From: a virus
Reading direction: 5' to 3' (one strand)
Length of the DNA: 44,042 bases
Virus record (IMG/VR): IMGVR_UViG_3300030406_001289
Location: 563-44,604 of that record
This document shows, one piece after another, positions 30,321 through 39,261 of the stretch (position 1 is the first letter of the stretch; each line of letters opens with the position of its first letter). The notes beneath the pieces are model-generated. The model searched no databases, was not told the origin of the DNA, and saw only the letters and a program-made list of their open reading frames with translations. Position numbers and translations under genes: made by a program.

Positions 30321-30472
30321 TTTTCTCGACTATTCCACAAATCAAATAGAACTTTTACTTTTTCTTTGAGGGTGTCTATCTCCCCATGCATCTTTGCTAA
30401 CACGATTACTAGTGTTACAAACCCGAATGCGATAGGCCACCCTGATACTATGATGCTCCAAGCGTCTTCCAT
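30317..30472 (-). CDS. Single-pass membrane protein, possibly holin-like
   Basis: A 51-codon frame, overlapping the MscS-like start by four bases (ATGA). Residues 6-26 are hydrophobic (SIIVSGWPIAFGFVTLVIVL), and the rest is a charged helix (KMHGEIDTLKEKVKVLFDLW). This topology (short N-terminus, one membrane helix, cytoplasmic coiled-coil) is shared by small holin-like and spanin-like proteins. Its coupling to the MscS-like gene suggests the two work together. Too short for a family call. Confidence 0.5.
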   Translation of the reverse strand: MEDAWSIIVSGWPIAFGFVTLVIVLAKMHGEIDTLKEKVKVLFDLWNSREK

Positions 30473-30490
30473 TTTCTAACGAAATCCTCA

Positions 30491-30745
30491 TTACTTACGA
30501 TAGCTTCTAGTTTTCTTAGCTATCTTCTTCGGCTGTTTTACGTGTTGCTTTCCAGCCTTTGTTCCTTTACGTTTGGCCCTAGACGTAGCTGCATACTCAG
30601 CAGAGCTAAGAGACTTGATGGCAGCTGACGGTAGATATCTTTCGCCAGTAGCCTTTGGGCCTTGCGTAGATGGCTTACCTGATTTAGTACGCCACTTTTG
30701 TTTAGTCCAGTTTTTAAGACTTCTTTGTGATTTTTTTAGAGCCAT
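30491..30745 (-). CDS. Small Lys-rich basic protein (DUF5872-like)
   Basis: An 84-residue, very basic protein starting MALKKSQRSLKNWTKQKWR and containing TKSGKPSTQGPKATGERYLP, AIKSLSSAEYAATSRAKRKG and KQPKKIAKKTRSYRK. This arrangement is shared by small basic proteins in phages and large algal viruses. Likely DNA-binding or packaged with the genome. The longer frame starts at a GTG four codons upstream. Confidence 0.6.
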   Translation of the reverse strand: MALKKSQRSLKNWTKQKWRTKSGKPSTQGPKATGERYLPSAAIKSLSSAEYAATSRAKRKGTKAGKQHVKQPKKIAKKTRSYRK

Positions 30746-30854
30746 TCTTTTTTCCACCTCTTAACTTTTTAAGATCTGCACCAGTTATCTTATTTCTAGG
30801 TGGTGCAACTCTAGCCAACTTCTTTTGCTTTGGGCTGTATTTTTTCATAGGCAT
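30714..30854 (-). CDS. Tiny Lys-rich protein
   Basis: A 46-codon frame (MPMKKYSPKQKKLARVAPPR...), overlapping the following basic gene by 32 bases. It has about 14 lysines and a GADLKKLRGGKKNG motif. Part of the run of basic mini-genes. Probably nucleic-acid-binding. Confidence 0.5.
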   Translation of the reverse strand: MPMKKYSPKQKKLARVAPPRNKITGADLKKLRGGKKNGSKKITKKS

Positions 30855-30856
30855 AT

Positions 30857-31147
30857 TTATCTCCCGTGTTTCTTTCTTAAACTTTCTTTAGCTTTCTTAG
30901 CTATCCTAGCCTGTTCAGGCTTACCCCCATATTTACTACGCTGTTCTAGCACTGTGAGTATTTGTATCTTTCTAGCGTATGGTTTATTTATGCGTTTAAC
31001 TTTAGCAACAGTTGCTCTGGCATCAGCAGGGGTAGCGTATTTTATACTGACAGTATCTTTTGGATTCTCATCAGTATATAAACGTCTATCACTACCCTTT
31101 GGCTTTTTACCAGTTCCTACTTTAGGATCTCTTTTTTTTCTTGGCAC
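30857..31147 (-). CDS. Small basic protein of unknown function
   Basis: A 96-residue protein from a GTG start (VPRKKRDPKVGTGKKPKGSD...). The middle, TVSIKYATPADARATVAKVK, looks folded (beta then helix). The C-terminal half (LEQRSKYGGKPEQARIAKKA) is helical and basic. No family recognised. The start overlaps the next mini-gene by 26 bases. Confidence 0.55.
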   Translation of the reverse strand: MPRKKRDPKVGTGKKPKGSDRRLYTDENPKDTVSIKYATPADARATVAKVKRINKPYARKIQILTVLEQRSKYGGKPEQARIAKKAKESLRKKHGR

Positions 31148-31274
31148 TTTTTTTGTACCCTTTCTTTTGATCTTTTAATATTTTATTTAAAGATTTAGCT
31201 TGACTTGCATGAGTCTTAGATGCTTTTCTCAAGCCTTTGACTATTTTTGTTAAGGGTTTAGTATAGTGTGGCAT
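31122..31274 (-). CDS. Tiny Lys-rich protein
   Basis: A 50-codon frame (MPHYTKPLTKIVKGLRKASK...) that begins in a TAATG overlap with the gene before it. The N-terminal part could form an amphipathic helix. The C-terminus ends in KKSAKKKKRS. Confidence 0.5.
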   Translation of the reverse strand: MPHYTKPLTKIVKGLRKASKTHASQAKSLNKILKDQKKGYKKSAKKKKRS

Positions 31275-31465
31275 TATCCTCTATAACCTCCACCTTTTGC
31301 TTTGTACTGCTTCGCTAACATCTGAGCCTTTCTCGCTGACCACTGCCCAGGTTTTCCTCCCTTTCCACCAGCCTTTATTTTATTAAATAAATTTTTACGC
31401 ATCGTGGGTTTAGTATAGTTACCAGCTTGGTTTACTTTACTTTTACTTTTCTTTTTAGTAGCCAT
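31274..31465 (-). CDS. Small Lys/Gly-rich protein
   Basis: A 63-residue protein with TKPTMRKNLFNKIKAGGKGG and KPGQWSARKAQMLAKQYKAK, ending GGGYRG. This motif (KAGxKGGKPGQWSARKAQxLAxxYKxKGGGY) recurs in small proteins of many marine phages. Function unknown. Preceded by a good AGGAG. Confidence 0.65.
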   Translation of the reverse strand: MATKKKSKSKVNQAGNYTKPTMRKNLFNKIKAGGKGGKPGQWSARKAQMLAKQYKAKGGGYRG

Positions 31466-31533
31466 GTCTTCTCCTTAATTGTACTATCTCCCCTACTAGG
31501 GAGGATACCAGTGCTTATATGCTATTGCGTAAA

Positions 31534-31980
31534 TCATCCAATAAACATTAAGCGTTCATGTTCTCTCCTTCTCACAAGTCCTTTTAATTTTCTACCTCCA
31601 GCGTATACCCATCGCGGAAATTCGTTAGCTGCACCAATGTAGTCTCCCCTGTTTATTTTACGCCTTAGTGTGCTGCTTTGTAGCGCACCACTGCCTAGAT
31701 TAAATACGAATGAACATAAGGCATTGAACTGTCCATCCTCTAGTGGAACTCTTATGTGTCTGAGAACTGCCATCTCAGACTTCTTAACATCTCTTCTTAA
31801 TAAATAGTCTGCCTGATCTTCGTTTATATCAGGGTGATCTTCAGTAACTCGCTTATCATCCATGCCCCAGATAGCCCCGTACCCTATAGTCCAATGTTGT
31901 GCAGGACAAAGGTACGGGGAGGAACTATAACCCTCGTATAACTTAATTAAATCTAAACCTTCATCAGTCATACGCCTCAT
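31534..31980 (-). CDS. GH24 endolysin (T4-lysozyme type)
   Basis: A 148-residue muramidase. The catalytic triad is spaced E-8-C-5-T: Glu16, Cys25, Thr31 (YEGYSSSPYLCPAQHWTIGYG), a variant where Cys replaces Asp, as in many phage lysozymes. Later motifs include QFNALCSFVFNLGSGALQSS and GLVRRREHERLM. There is no signal sequence, so it needs the holin to reach the wall. Start chosen with AAGG at seven bases. It cleaves peptidoglycan at lysis. Confidence 0.92.
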   Translation of the reverse strand: MRRMTDEGLDLIKLYEGYSSSPYLCPAQHWTIGYGAIWGMDDKRVTEDHPDINEDQADYLLRRDVKKSEMAVLRHIRVPLEDGQFNALCSFVFNLGSGALQSSTLRRKINRGDYIGAANEFPRWVYAGGRKLKGLVRRREHERLMFIG

Positions 31981-31989
31981 AGTCTATCC

Positions 31990-32670
31990 TTAGTTATTAT
32001 CTGAGTACAGGTTATTAAAAGTTACAGATGGATCTAGATAGGACTCATGGGATTCTGCTGAGTGTGTCCATTGCGAAGGTGCAAAGTCAGGTACACCCTC
32101 TCCTGTTCGCCACAAAGCAGGACTAGTTGCTCTTACCCTATTGTTTGGCAATGCCACTATATTCCCTGTCCATTTCCCTGCATCCAATAGTTGGATTACA
32201 TGAGACTGTTTGTGTTGCGCTGGATCATCTGCTATTTCGTGATCAGTGTAATCCACAGTAAACATATACTTACCCGTGTAAAACTCACCATCTATCTTAC
32301 ACAACCAAGGGGAGGAGCTTACTCTATCCATCACTACTACACTGTGATGTCTAGACTCACAATCCCAAGGCTGACATAGATGATCATCCATTGGTTCGGG
32401 CCATTCCTCTACGGGAACATCGGCTACTAGGGCCTGTATCGGCATCCTAGCCCACATTGCACCGCCATGAATGTTTTCGTCAGGGCCATCTTCCCTGTCT
32501 ATTTCACACCCTGTAAATACTACCTGAAAACTCAATGACCTATCAGGTATAGTGTTTACTGCGAAGGCTAAAGCGTGAAGGAACTCACCGTGATAATCTT
32601 GATGGTTACTGGTAAATTCCTTACGCACCCAACATTTAAAGTATGGGATATTACTTATGAGATAGGGCAT
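31990..32670 (-). CDS. Conserved marine-phage protein of unknown function
   Basis: A 226-residue protein starting MPYLISNIPYFKCWVRKEFT, with HGEFLHALAFAVNTIPDRSL and GAMWARMPIQALVADVPVEE. Homologues with the ISNIPYFKCWVRKEF start are common in marine phages, where the function is unknown. It is rich in Trp, His and Cys. It is coupled to a 38-codon basic gene upstream (TAATG) and lies next to the endolysin, so a virion or lysis role is possible. Confidence 0.65.
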   Translation of the reverse strand: MPYLISNIPYFKCWVRKEFTSNHQDYHGEFLHALAFAVNTIPDRSLSFQVVFTGCEIDREDGPDENIHGGAMWARMPIQALVADVPVEEWPEPMDDHLCQPWDCESRHHSVVVMDRVSSSPWLCKIDGEFYTGKYMFTVDYTDHEIADDPAQHKQSHVIQLLDAGKWTGNIVALPNNRVRATSPALWRTGEGVPDFAPSQWTHSAESHESYLDPSVTFNNLYSDNN

Positions 32671-32786
32671 TATCTACGTCGAGCTGCTCCACCCCTTGCG
32701 TACCCCTTGGCCTTTTTCATGCCACCTTTAGCCATTCCTTTAGCCATCTTTTTCTTTTTCATTGTTTTGCTTTTGTGCATAGGCAT
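32670..32786 (-). CDS. Tiny Lys/Gly/Met-rich protein
   Basis: A 38-codon frame (MPMHKSKTMKKKKMAKGMAK...), ending GYARGGAARRR, with TAATG overlap to the next gene. Very basic, with repeated 'MAKG' units. Its place in the run of basic mini-genes supports it. Confidence 0.5.
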   Translation of the reverse strand: MPMHKSKTMKKKKMAKGMAKGGMKKAKGYARGGAARRR

Positions 32787-32842
32787 AGTTTAGTTCTCCA
32801 ATTTAAAATATCCTGATAGTATACGTTAGCGTGACAACCACA

Positions 32843-33067
32843 CTAACTTACTTCAGGTTCACACTCACACTTTATATTACATCCACACTCACAAGTTATG
32901 GTTAAAGTGTCAGTATTATCTTCTACAATAGTATCATTTTTTTCTACGATTGTATTCTCTTTATTTACAGTTACGTATGTTCCATCTACCATTATTTTTT
33001 CCCCATGATCTGTAAAGAAGATACTTTCTTGACCGCATCCCCCTAAATTATCTATTATGGCGTTCAT
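32843..33067 (-). CDS. Small cysteine-rich protein
   Basis: A 74-residue protein from the ATG of MNAIIDNLGG (AGGGG upstream). Residues about 20-55 are beta-like (GTYVTVNKENTIVEKND). The C-terminal 15 residues hold five closely spaced cysteines (CECGCNIKCECEPEV), a pattern fit for metal binding. Possibly a virion or fibre tip component. No family recognised. The hairpin GTTAGCGTG/CACACTAAC (32826-32848) overlaps its stop codon. Confidence 0.55.
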   Translation of the reverse strand: MNAIIDNLGGCGQESIFFTDHGEKIMVDGTYVTVNKENTIVEKNDTIVEDNTDTLTITCECGCNIKCECEPEVS

Positions 33068-33115
33068 CTGTTTTCCCCTTTGTGTGTAATAGTTTCTATA
33101 GTAACCCATCACAAC

Positions 33116-33394
33116 TTACCATTTTACTTTGTTCGCCCAATATGCAGCCGACATTTTGCCCTTTGCTATATTTTTAGCATGTCTTGCTTTAAACGATTTT
33201 CTTCGCGCTTTTTGTCTTGCTGATTCTCCTTTCTTTGGTTTACCTGCTGTCTTAACGCCCTGTTGTCCAAAACGTATCAACTTCTCTTTACCGCCCTCTC
33301 TAGCTAGTACGGCATGAGATTTAGTAGGGTGGTCAGGTGTTCTTTTGGGTTTGTTATAACCAGAGAATGTTTCACTACCCTTCTTTACAGTCAT
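33116..33394 (-). CDS. Conserved basic protein (DUF6321-like)
   Basis: A 92-residue basic protein with SGYNKPKRTPDHPTKSHAVL, EKLIRFGQQGVKTAGKPKKG and RRKSFKARHAKNIAKGKMSA, ending AYWANKVKW. This pattern is highly conserved in marine phages (the family I know as DUF6321). Function unknown. It starts just after the holin gene, with TAATG overlap at its start. Confidence 0.7.
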   Translation of the reverse strand: MTVKKGSETFSGYNKPKRTPDHPTKSHAVLAREGGKEKLIRFGQQGVKTAGKPKKGESARQKARRKSFKARHAKNIAKGKMSAAYWANKVKW

Positions 33395-33855
33395 TACGAA
33401 CTACTCCTTGATCTTTGGAGGGCGCGACTTCCAAACCAGAATGATATAATAGCAGCGAATATTCCCTGCGTTTCTTCATCCCACAGTGTCTGTATCGCTA
33501 TCTCCCATACGATACCGTCAGTATATATTAGGCCATATAGCGCAGTGCCTTTGATGACTGCGAATAGTGTAAAAAATAAGTATGTTATAACTGGCCTTAC
33601 ACTTGCCCTCAGTCCTGCCATGAAGCCCGTTGACTTCATTGACTGATCGTGTTTGTACAGAGCCTTGCTCTCGCTTATATCGGCCTCTATATTCAGTGCC
33701 TCTAGCTTTTGTGTGTGCGCTAGTTTAGATGCCTCTATCTGGCGATCCATCATGGCAAGTTCGTGCTTCCTGTCTTGCCAATCGGAGAACATATCAAAGG
33801 CTTTAGGTAGCGCGGAACCTGCAAATCCAATTAATGATCCTAGTATTGTAATCAT
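33394..33855 (-). CDS. Holin (three-TM, GTA-holin-like)
   Basis: A 153-residue protein with three hydrophobic segments: residues 3-18 (TILGSLIGFAGSALPK), 90-112 (PVITYLFFTLFAVIKGTALY) and 130-148 (GIFAAIISFWFGSRA). A charged helix (DWQDRKHELAMMDRQIEASK) lies between the first and second. This layout matches the three-TM holins of gene-transfer agents and marine phages. It would make holes that release the GH24 endolysin two kilobases downstream. It overlaps the giant protein by four bases (ATGA). Confidence 0.7.
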   Translation of the reverse strand: MITILGSLIGFAGSALPKAFDMFSDWQDRKHELAMMDRQIEASKLAHTQKLEALNIEADISESKALYKHDQSMKSTGFMAGLRASVRPVITYLFFTLFAVIKGTALYGLIYTDGIVWEIAIQTLWDEETQGIFAAIISFWFGSRALQRSRSSS

Positions 33856-36800
33856 TGTTTAAATGCCTCTTCCATAAGTTTTTGTTTTTCATTTACTAAC
33901 ACTTCATACTCAGAGGTTAATAAAGAACTTTCTTTTACTAAAGCAGATTGAACTACTCTATCGTTCAACCCTGCCAACATATACACTTCACGGTTATTCA
34001 TTGCATCTTCAGTAACTGTTATAGCCATCCTCTTTGCATTTTCTATTAATTTTGCTCTAAGTTTATCTACAACGGGTTTCCTGCTATCGTTTAAACTAGA
34101 TATATAATATAGATTTTTATATTGATCGGAGTTTATCGTTTCCATTAAGTATTCAAGATACCTTTCCCCTTCGTATATAGATTTTTTGTAGTACAAAAAG
34201 GAGTTTAATTTTTTCTTTTGACTAGTTCCTGGTATTTTTATATTAGGATCTGTAAATTTTGGTTTTATTTTTAGTTCCGCTAAAGTAGCCGACAAACCTG
34301 CCGTGGGTATTCTAGTACCTGGTCTAGTAAGCACGACAGTATTTCCAACTTTCTTCAGTGTACTTTCTAAATATGTTGCATTAGTGTCTGTGTCATTAAA
34401 TATTTTAGCAGCCTTAGCTCTGTTTACGATGCTACCAAACTCATCTATTCTTGGATACAATCCTGCATTTTCTTCTCCAAGTATGTCTTTTAGAGTCTCT
34501 CTTGCTCCAGGAATTTTAGAAGTCATTTTTGCTACGAATAATTTAAGGGCATTCATATTTACATAGGAGTCTTTTATAACAGGATCGTAAAAAAAGTTTG
34601 CTTGTTTATTACCATCTTCATCTACACTAGCAAATGACTCTGCTGTTCTGGACACTATGTTAGGAACTAGACCACCTACAATTGTGCCACCTGCCTTTGC
34701 AGATGCAGCTATTGCTTTCTCAAGCATATTGTCTGATCGAGGAGAGTATACAGTGTCCATAATTTCTCCCATACTTTTTAAGTAAGTTTTATCTGAAATC
34801 ATAGTTACTAAGTTTTTAAACATACTCTTTGCCACAAAAAATGACAGGGTGTTAAAATCTTCTCTTTCAGCAGGAGATAGTTTTGCCTGAGATAACTCAT
34901 TAGTTATGTATTGAAAGTCAGAAGCTAATGCTGCTATCTGTGAAAAAGGATCTAATCTAGATATGGGATAATATTTATCGTTTATTTTTATTGAGTACGG
35001 CTCCCATCCTGTCTTTGTCATTCTATCTCGTTCTGCATAATCTGTAGGGCCACCGCCAGTTATTATACCTGCTTGTGCTAAACTATACGCACCCGTAAGG
35101 TATGTCATACCTGCTAGTTGTCTATTTATTCTTTGTTCTTTTATTAGCTCTTCTGTTCTACTTAGCTCTCTAAACTTTTTAGCCTGTTCTTCTGTGAGAT
35201 CATCTACGTCTACATCCCTAAGTTGTTTTAGCATTTTTCTGTTTTTAAATGCATCAGGGCTTAATAAACCAAGAGGGGTTCTTTCTAATGAATATATCAG
35301 TAGATTTAGTGGGGTACGCACAAATGGCATTAAGGCTGTTCCTAAACCAATACCTGACTTATCTAGTATTCTACGAAACGCCTCACCTCCTTTTGTAAGA
35401 GCATTCTGTTGTTGGAATGTAGCTTCTAAAAATTCTTTCTCTGCGTCCTGTAGCATCTTTGGTGTAGGGTTAGCTACTAGATACTCTATCATTTCAGAGG
35501 CATTTAAGTTTTTAGGATCTAGTGCTTCACCTGCACCATCATCACCTACTAATTTAAAATGTTTTTCGTCTACTGTAACTTTTGTACCATCAGCTAATTC
35601 TACCACTTCAGAACCACCTTTTCTTTGTAGTTCATATCTAATAGCTCTAACCTGCCTAGAAGCCATTTCGTATAGAGCTGCATTATCTGCTATTGCTTTA
35701 AACATAGTATCAAATGCTGCCATACCAGTAGTAGGAGCGCGAATAACCCTACCTACGATACTAGGTATAGATTGCACAGTTCCAGCCTTTTCTGATATTT
35801 CATAACGCCCATATCTAGGATCTACAGGCATTTCTTTTCTTAAAACTTCTAAAAACAAACGTCCTGTTTTTGCAGCGTTAGATACGGACGCACCATGAGA
35901 AGCTACCATAGCGTCTAATTCTTTCTTGTATAAATTAGACATACCTTCTTTTGATACTATTTGTGTAACAAATTGATCAGGTGGTAAATTATCTGTGTTT
36001 TTACCGTATCTTCCTGCACGTATATTATAAAATAAATTATCTATGACCAGAGGATTTTCTTTACCTTGCCTTAAAAGATTGTCTATTTCTTTTATTTGAA
36101 GAGGTACAACATTTGCTTTTCCGCTACCACTTGCTTTACCTACGGACATACCTCGTAGCCTTTGATACAGATCTCCAAACAACATGACGCTAGAGGGGTC
36201 AACCTCTTGGCCTGTAAATTTAGCACCTAATAATCTTAGTGACCCTCTTGTTGCACCAAATGTTCCCTCTATTGCAGTACGTGCAAACTGTACTCCTAAG
36301 TTACCTGCTATATTTACTAGCTGAGTATCAACGGCAGACAATATAGAGTTGTACCAATATTGCCCAATACCTGCTTTTACATTCTGTAACCAGTTCTTTT
36401 GTACGCCCTTCTTTAACAGATCAATGCGTTTTTGCATTGCTGCGGAACCTACAAATTCTTCTTTAGACATTGATTGTATAAGAGAGTCTATGTCTTTACC
36501 ACCCGACTCAACTAGATCATCCATCCATCTTGCTTTGGGGCCATTAGGTATGTTAATATTAAATGACTGAAGTAATCTACCCGACTCGTTAGCTATCCCA
36601 TTTACAGTATTTTGGACGGATTCATATGCTAATAGCTGTTGAGTGTATGCTGCTTTTACTTGTTTATATTCAGATAGTGATTCTCTACCTTGTTTTTTTA
36701 ACGTGTTTGCTTCTCTAGCCAGATCAAACAATACGTCTGCTGTATCAACTAATAATTGTCTAGCAGCTAATGCATATTCTGTAGCTCCTTTTAGACCAGA

Positions 36801-38108
36801 GCCTAATACAACATTGCCCTCTGGGTCTGTACGTAAACGCAATGTGCCTTGATTTTTAGACACAACATCTAGCATACCATTTACATCTTTGTGTCCTAAT
36901 AAATCAGCAGCTTGTTCTAAAGACTTATTATTAGTTTGAGTAGGAGGCCATGTTCCGTTAGGATTATCCTTTAAATAATTATCTCTAAGGGCCTCGCCTG
37001 TTTCATTTATAAGATTATATACTTCGTACTGACTAGAATTTATTCTATTTAAATTTATAGATCCTACATATTTATCTATAAACTCTGTAGATTTACCTTG
37101 TTTTTCTAGTGTGTTTTTAATTACCATTTGCGATCTAGCAGAAAGATCTCCAGAAGGATTGCCATCTAGTTTAGCTTCGTCAGCTAATTCTTCTAATTGC
37201 TCTACTGTTAAAGGTTTTCCTTTTTTACCTAGAGGACTTTCATCTACAGTTCTTGGTTTTATGGTTCTACCGAATAGGCTAACCAACTGAACTGCACCAT
37301 CCATAACTGTTCCTATGCCTAGACCCTCTGCTGCCATTTTAATACGGGCAGTCATTTCTGAGTCACCCTCATGGTATTTAAGAAGCTCACCTACATCTTT
37401 TAATATTGGAACATCTGTAGATGCTGCTAGGTCAGCTAGTCTAGCATCTGTTGGATCAAATACTAATTGTTCTGCTACACCTGCTGTTGCACCTCCTTTT
37501 GCCATAGACTTTACGACATTGTTATTTGCTATAGAGACTGCTTTTTTACCCAAACCTGTGGCTAGTAAATTAGTATTGCCACCAGACAAACCTATTCTTG
37601 ATAGGCCATACGCACCCATCTTTGTAATCCCACCAGCAACTTTTAATATTCCTAATCCTGGAACAAGACCTACTCCTAGTTGCCCTACGCCAGATGCTAA
37701 TTGACCTGCCATTGTTTGAGGCTCTGCTATTTCTACCTCATAGTCTTCGTTAGGAACAACGTCTATAGAACCATTAAGTAAATCTTCTTCTATATAATTA
37801 CCTGCGTCCAAGGCTAGGTTATACATCTGCCCTATACCTTTAGACGCACCATAGGCAATGCCTCTTCCTACATCACTTACATAGTCACCAAAACCAAAGT
37901 CATCTTCAGATTTATCTGGAGCAGGTATTTCATCTCCTATAAATTGTTTTCTTGATTCGCCTATAGTTTCAGGAGATTCTAATCTAGGAGCAGATGACAT
38001 ATCTTCTTGTTCCTTACGTACCTGTTGTTCAAATTCTTCTTGAGTCATGTCAGGTTCGTTATCAATACGAGTTATTATTTCTTGTAGTCTTTGCTCTATA
38101 TTTTGCAT
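33852..38108 (-). CDS. Large internal virion / DNA-ejection protein
   Basis: A 1418-residue protein, the largest here. The N-terminus is acidic and disordered; residues about 70-200 are Gly/Ala-rich with hydrophobic helices (MAGQLASGVGQLGVGLVPGL and similar) that could insert in membranes. The rest is long helical segments, then a central part with ALMPFVRTPLNLLIYSLERT. The C-terminus is a basic coiled helix. This matches the size and nature of T7 gp16-type internal core proteins that form the ejection channel. I see no lysozyme or transglycosylase motif. It lies with other internal proteins in the late arm. Confidence 0.7.
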   Translation of the reverse strand: MQNIEQRLQEIITRIDNEPDMTQEEFEQQVRKEQEDMSSAPRLESPETIGESRKQFIGDEIPAPDKSEDDFGFGDYVSDVGRGIAYGASKGIGQMYNLALDAGNYIEEDLLNGSIDVVPNEDYEVEIAEPQTMAGQLASGVGQLGVGLVPGLGILKVAGGITKMGAYGLSRIGLSGGNTNLLATGLGKKAVSIANNNVVKSMAKGGATAGVAEQLVFDPTDARLADLAASTDVPILKDVGELLKYHEGDSEMTARIKMAAEGLGIGTVMDGAVQLVSLFGRTIKPRTVDESPLGKKGKPLTVEQLEELADEAKLDGNPSGDLSARSQMVIKNTLEKQGKSTEFIDKYVGSINLNRINSSQYEVYNLINETGEALRDNYLKDNPNGTWPPTQTNNKSLEQAADLLGHKDVNGMLDVVSKNQGTLRLRTDPEGNVVLGSGLKGATEYALAARQLLVDTADVLFDLAREANTLKKQGRESLSEYKQVKAAYTQQLLAYESVQNTVNGIANESGRLLQSFNINIPNGPKARWMDDLVESGGKDIDSLIQSMSKEEFVGSAAMQKRIDLLKKGVQKNWLQNVKAGIGQYWYNSILSAVDTQLVNIAGNLGVQFARTAIEGTFGATRGSLRLLGAKFTGQEVDPSSVMLFGDLYQRLRGMSVGKASGSGKANVVPLQIKEIDNLLRQGKENPLVIDNLFYNIRAGRYGKNTDNLPPDQFVTQIVSKEGMSNLYKKELDAMVASHGASVSNAAKTGRLFLEVLRKEMPVDPRYGRYEISEKAGTVQSIPSIVGRVIRAPTTGMAAFDTMFKAIADNAALYEMASRQVRAIRYELQRKGGSEVVELADGTKVTVDEKHFKLVGDDGAGEALDPKNLNASEMIEYLVANPTPKMLQDAEKEFLEATFQQQNALTKGGEAFRRILDKSGIGLGTALMPFVRTPLNLLIYSLERTPLGLLSPDAFKNRKMLKQLRDVDVDDLTEEQAKKFRELSRTEELIKEQRINRQLAGMTYLTGAYSLAQAGIITGGGPTDYAERDRMTKTGWEPYSIKINDKYYPISRLDPFSQIAALASDFQYITNELSQAKLSPAEREDFNTLSFFVAKSMFKNLVTMISDKTYLKSMGEIMDTVYSPRSDNMLEKAIAASAKAGGTIVGGLVPNIVSRTAESFASVDEDGNKQANFFYDPVIKDSYVNMNALKLFVAKMTSKIPGARETLKDILGEENAGLYPRIDEFGSIVNRAKAAKIFNDTDTNATYLESTLKKVGNTVVLTRPGTRIPTAGLSATLAELKIKPKFTDPNIKIPGTSQKKKLNSFLYYKKSIYEGERYLEYLMETINSDQYKNLYYISSLNDSRKPVVDKLRAKLIENAKRMAITVTEDAMNNREVYMLAGLNDRVVQSALVKESSLLTSEYEVLVNEKQKLMEEAFKQ

Positions 38109-38123
38109 GAGTACACTTTCTTA

Positions 38124-39257
38124 TTATTCGTTACCTAATATGCTACGGCGTGGATCTTTGGCTTTTTCTTGCATAGTCCTTCTATCCGCACCTGATGATC
38201 TAGCAAAAGTAATAAGATTGTTTCTATATTTATCAATAAGTTTTAAAGCATCTGCCTCAGTAGCATCTTTCCCTAAAATTTTTAAAATTTCTTTAGGATC
38301 ACGATTATTTTTTGCTATTTCTTCAAGTGCTTTATTTAAACGAGTAGTTGTGTCAACGTACATTTCGTTTTCTATCTCAACTATTTTTTTGTTTAATTTT
38401 TCCATTTTATCAGTAAATTTTTTTCCTGCTTCTTCTGCTCGACTTTTATATGTTTTTACAAATTCTGATTGTAATTTAGCTTGTTCTTTGTACAAAGGTG
38501 CTAGTATATTTCTTACAGCAATAGGTTGTGCAAGTGCTTGTGCGTCTTTGTCTTGCATAGTTAATGCAGTTGCTACATCTTGAGAAACAGACATTGCTGT
38601 TCTTTTACCACGTAGAGAGAACGGCAATCCACTAGGTTGGATACCCCTTGTAGGAGTACCATACGCATACTGTGTATCTGGCTCTAACAGTGTGCCTCTA
38701 CCAGACGCAACAATTCTTCTTTCAGCCCTACGCATTGACTCTACAGGATCAGGCACACCAAAACCTAATTTAAATATATCCTTTAGGCTCATGTCTTTTT
38801 CTTCTTCTTCAACGGCAGGAGCGTATGTGCCTTTAGATGTTCTTATGTCTGATAGTTTAACTTTCTTTCTATCTGATGCCTTATATATATCTTCTGGATT
38901 TGCAATGTTGTATTGCTTCGCCATATCTTTAAACCAGTACCCTGTTTTATTTGTGTCTGCTTGTATGGCTTTTTTAACAGCAGCAAAGTTTTCATCACTA
39001 GACATGGCATCTTTGTAAAAACCTACAGGTGCATCAGGAAGATTAGATGTTAAAAAATTTAATTGCCCTTGCAGACCTGCTTTTAGTTTATTATCTAAGG
39101 CTTTATTTTTAGCAATATTAGAGCGTAGCAGTTTTACGTGTTCTGTAACTGCCTTTCTGTCTTCTTCGCCTTTTCTCTTAATGTTCTCAGCAATCTGTGT
39201 ACCTGCCGAAAGTACGAAGTTTTGACCAAACTCTTTTAAATCAGACATTAATCCCAT
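38124..39257 (-). CDS. Internal virion protein, coiled-coil
   Basis: A 377-residue helical, basic protein (MGLMSDLKEFGQNFVLSAGT...) with coiled segments (LQSEFVKTYKSRAEEAGKKF, KLNKKIVEIENEMYVDTTTR). The middle carries GVPDPVESMRRAERRIVASG, a pattern shared by core proteins next to the gp16-like gene in this phage group. Probably an internal core or ejection partner. It starts four bases after the previous stop. Confidence 0.6.
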   Translation of the reverse strand: MGLMSDLKEFGQNFVLSAGTQIAENIKRKGEEDRKAVTEHVKLLRSNIAKNKALDNKLKAGLQGQLNFLTSNLPDAPVGFYKDAMSSDENFAAVKKAIQADTNKTGYWFKDMAKQYNIANPEDIYKASDRKKVKLSDIRTSKGTYAPAVEEEEKDMSLKDIFKLGFGVPDPVESMRRAERRIVASGRGTLLEPDTQYAYGTPTRGIQPSGLPFSLRGKRTAMSVSQDVATALTMQDKDAQALAQPIAVRNILAPLYKEQAKLQSEFVKTYKSRAEEAGKKFTDKMEKLNKKIVEIENEMYVDTTTRLNKALEEIAKNNRDPKEILKILGKDATEADALKLIDKYRNNLITFARSSGADRRTMQEKAKDPRRSILGNE

Positions 39258-39261
39258 TGTA

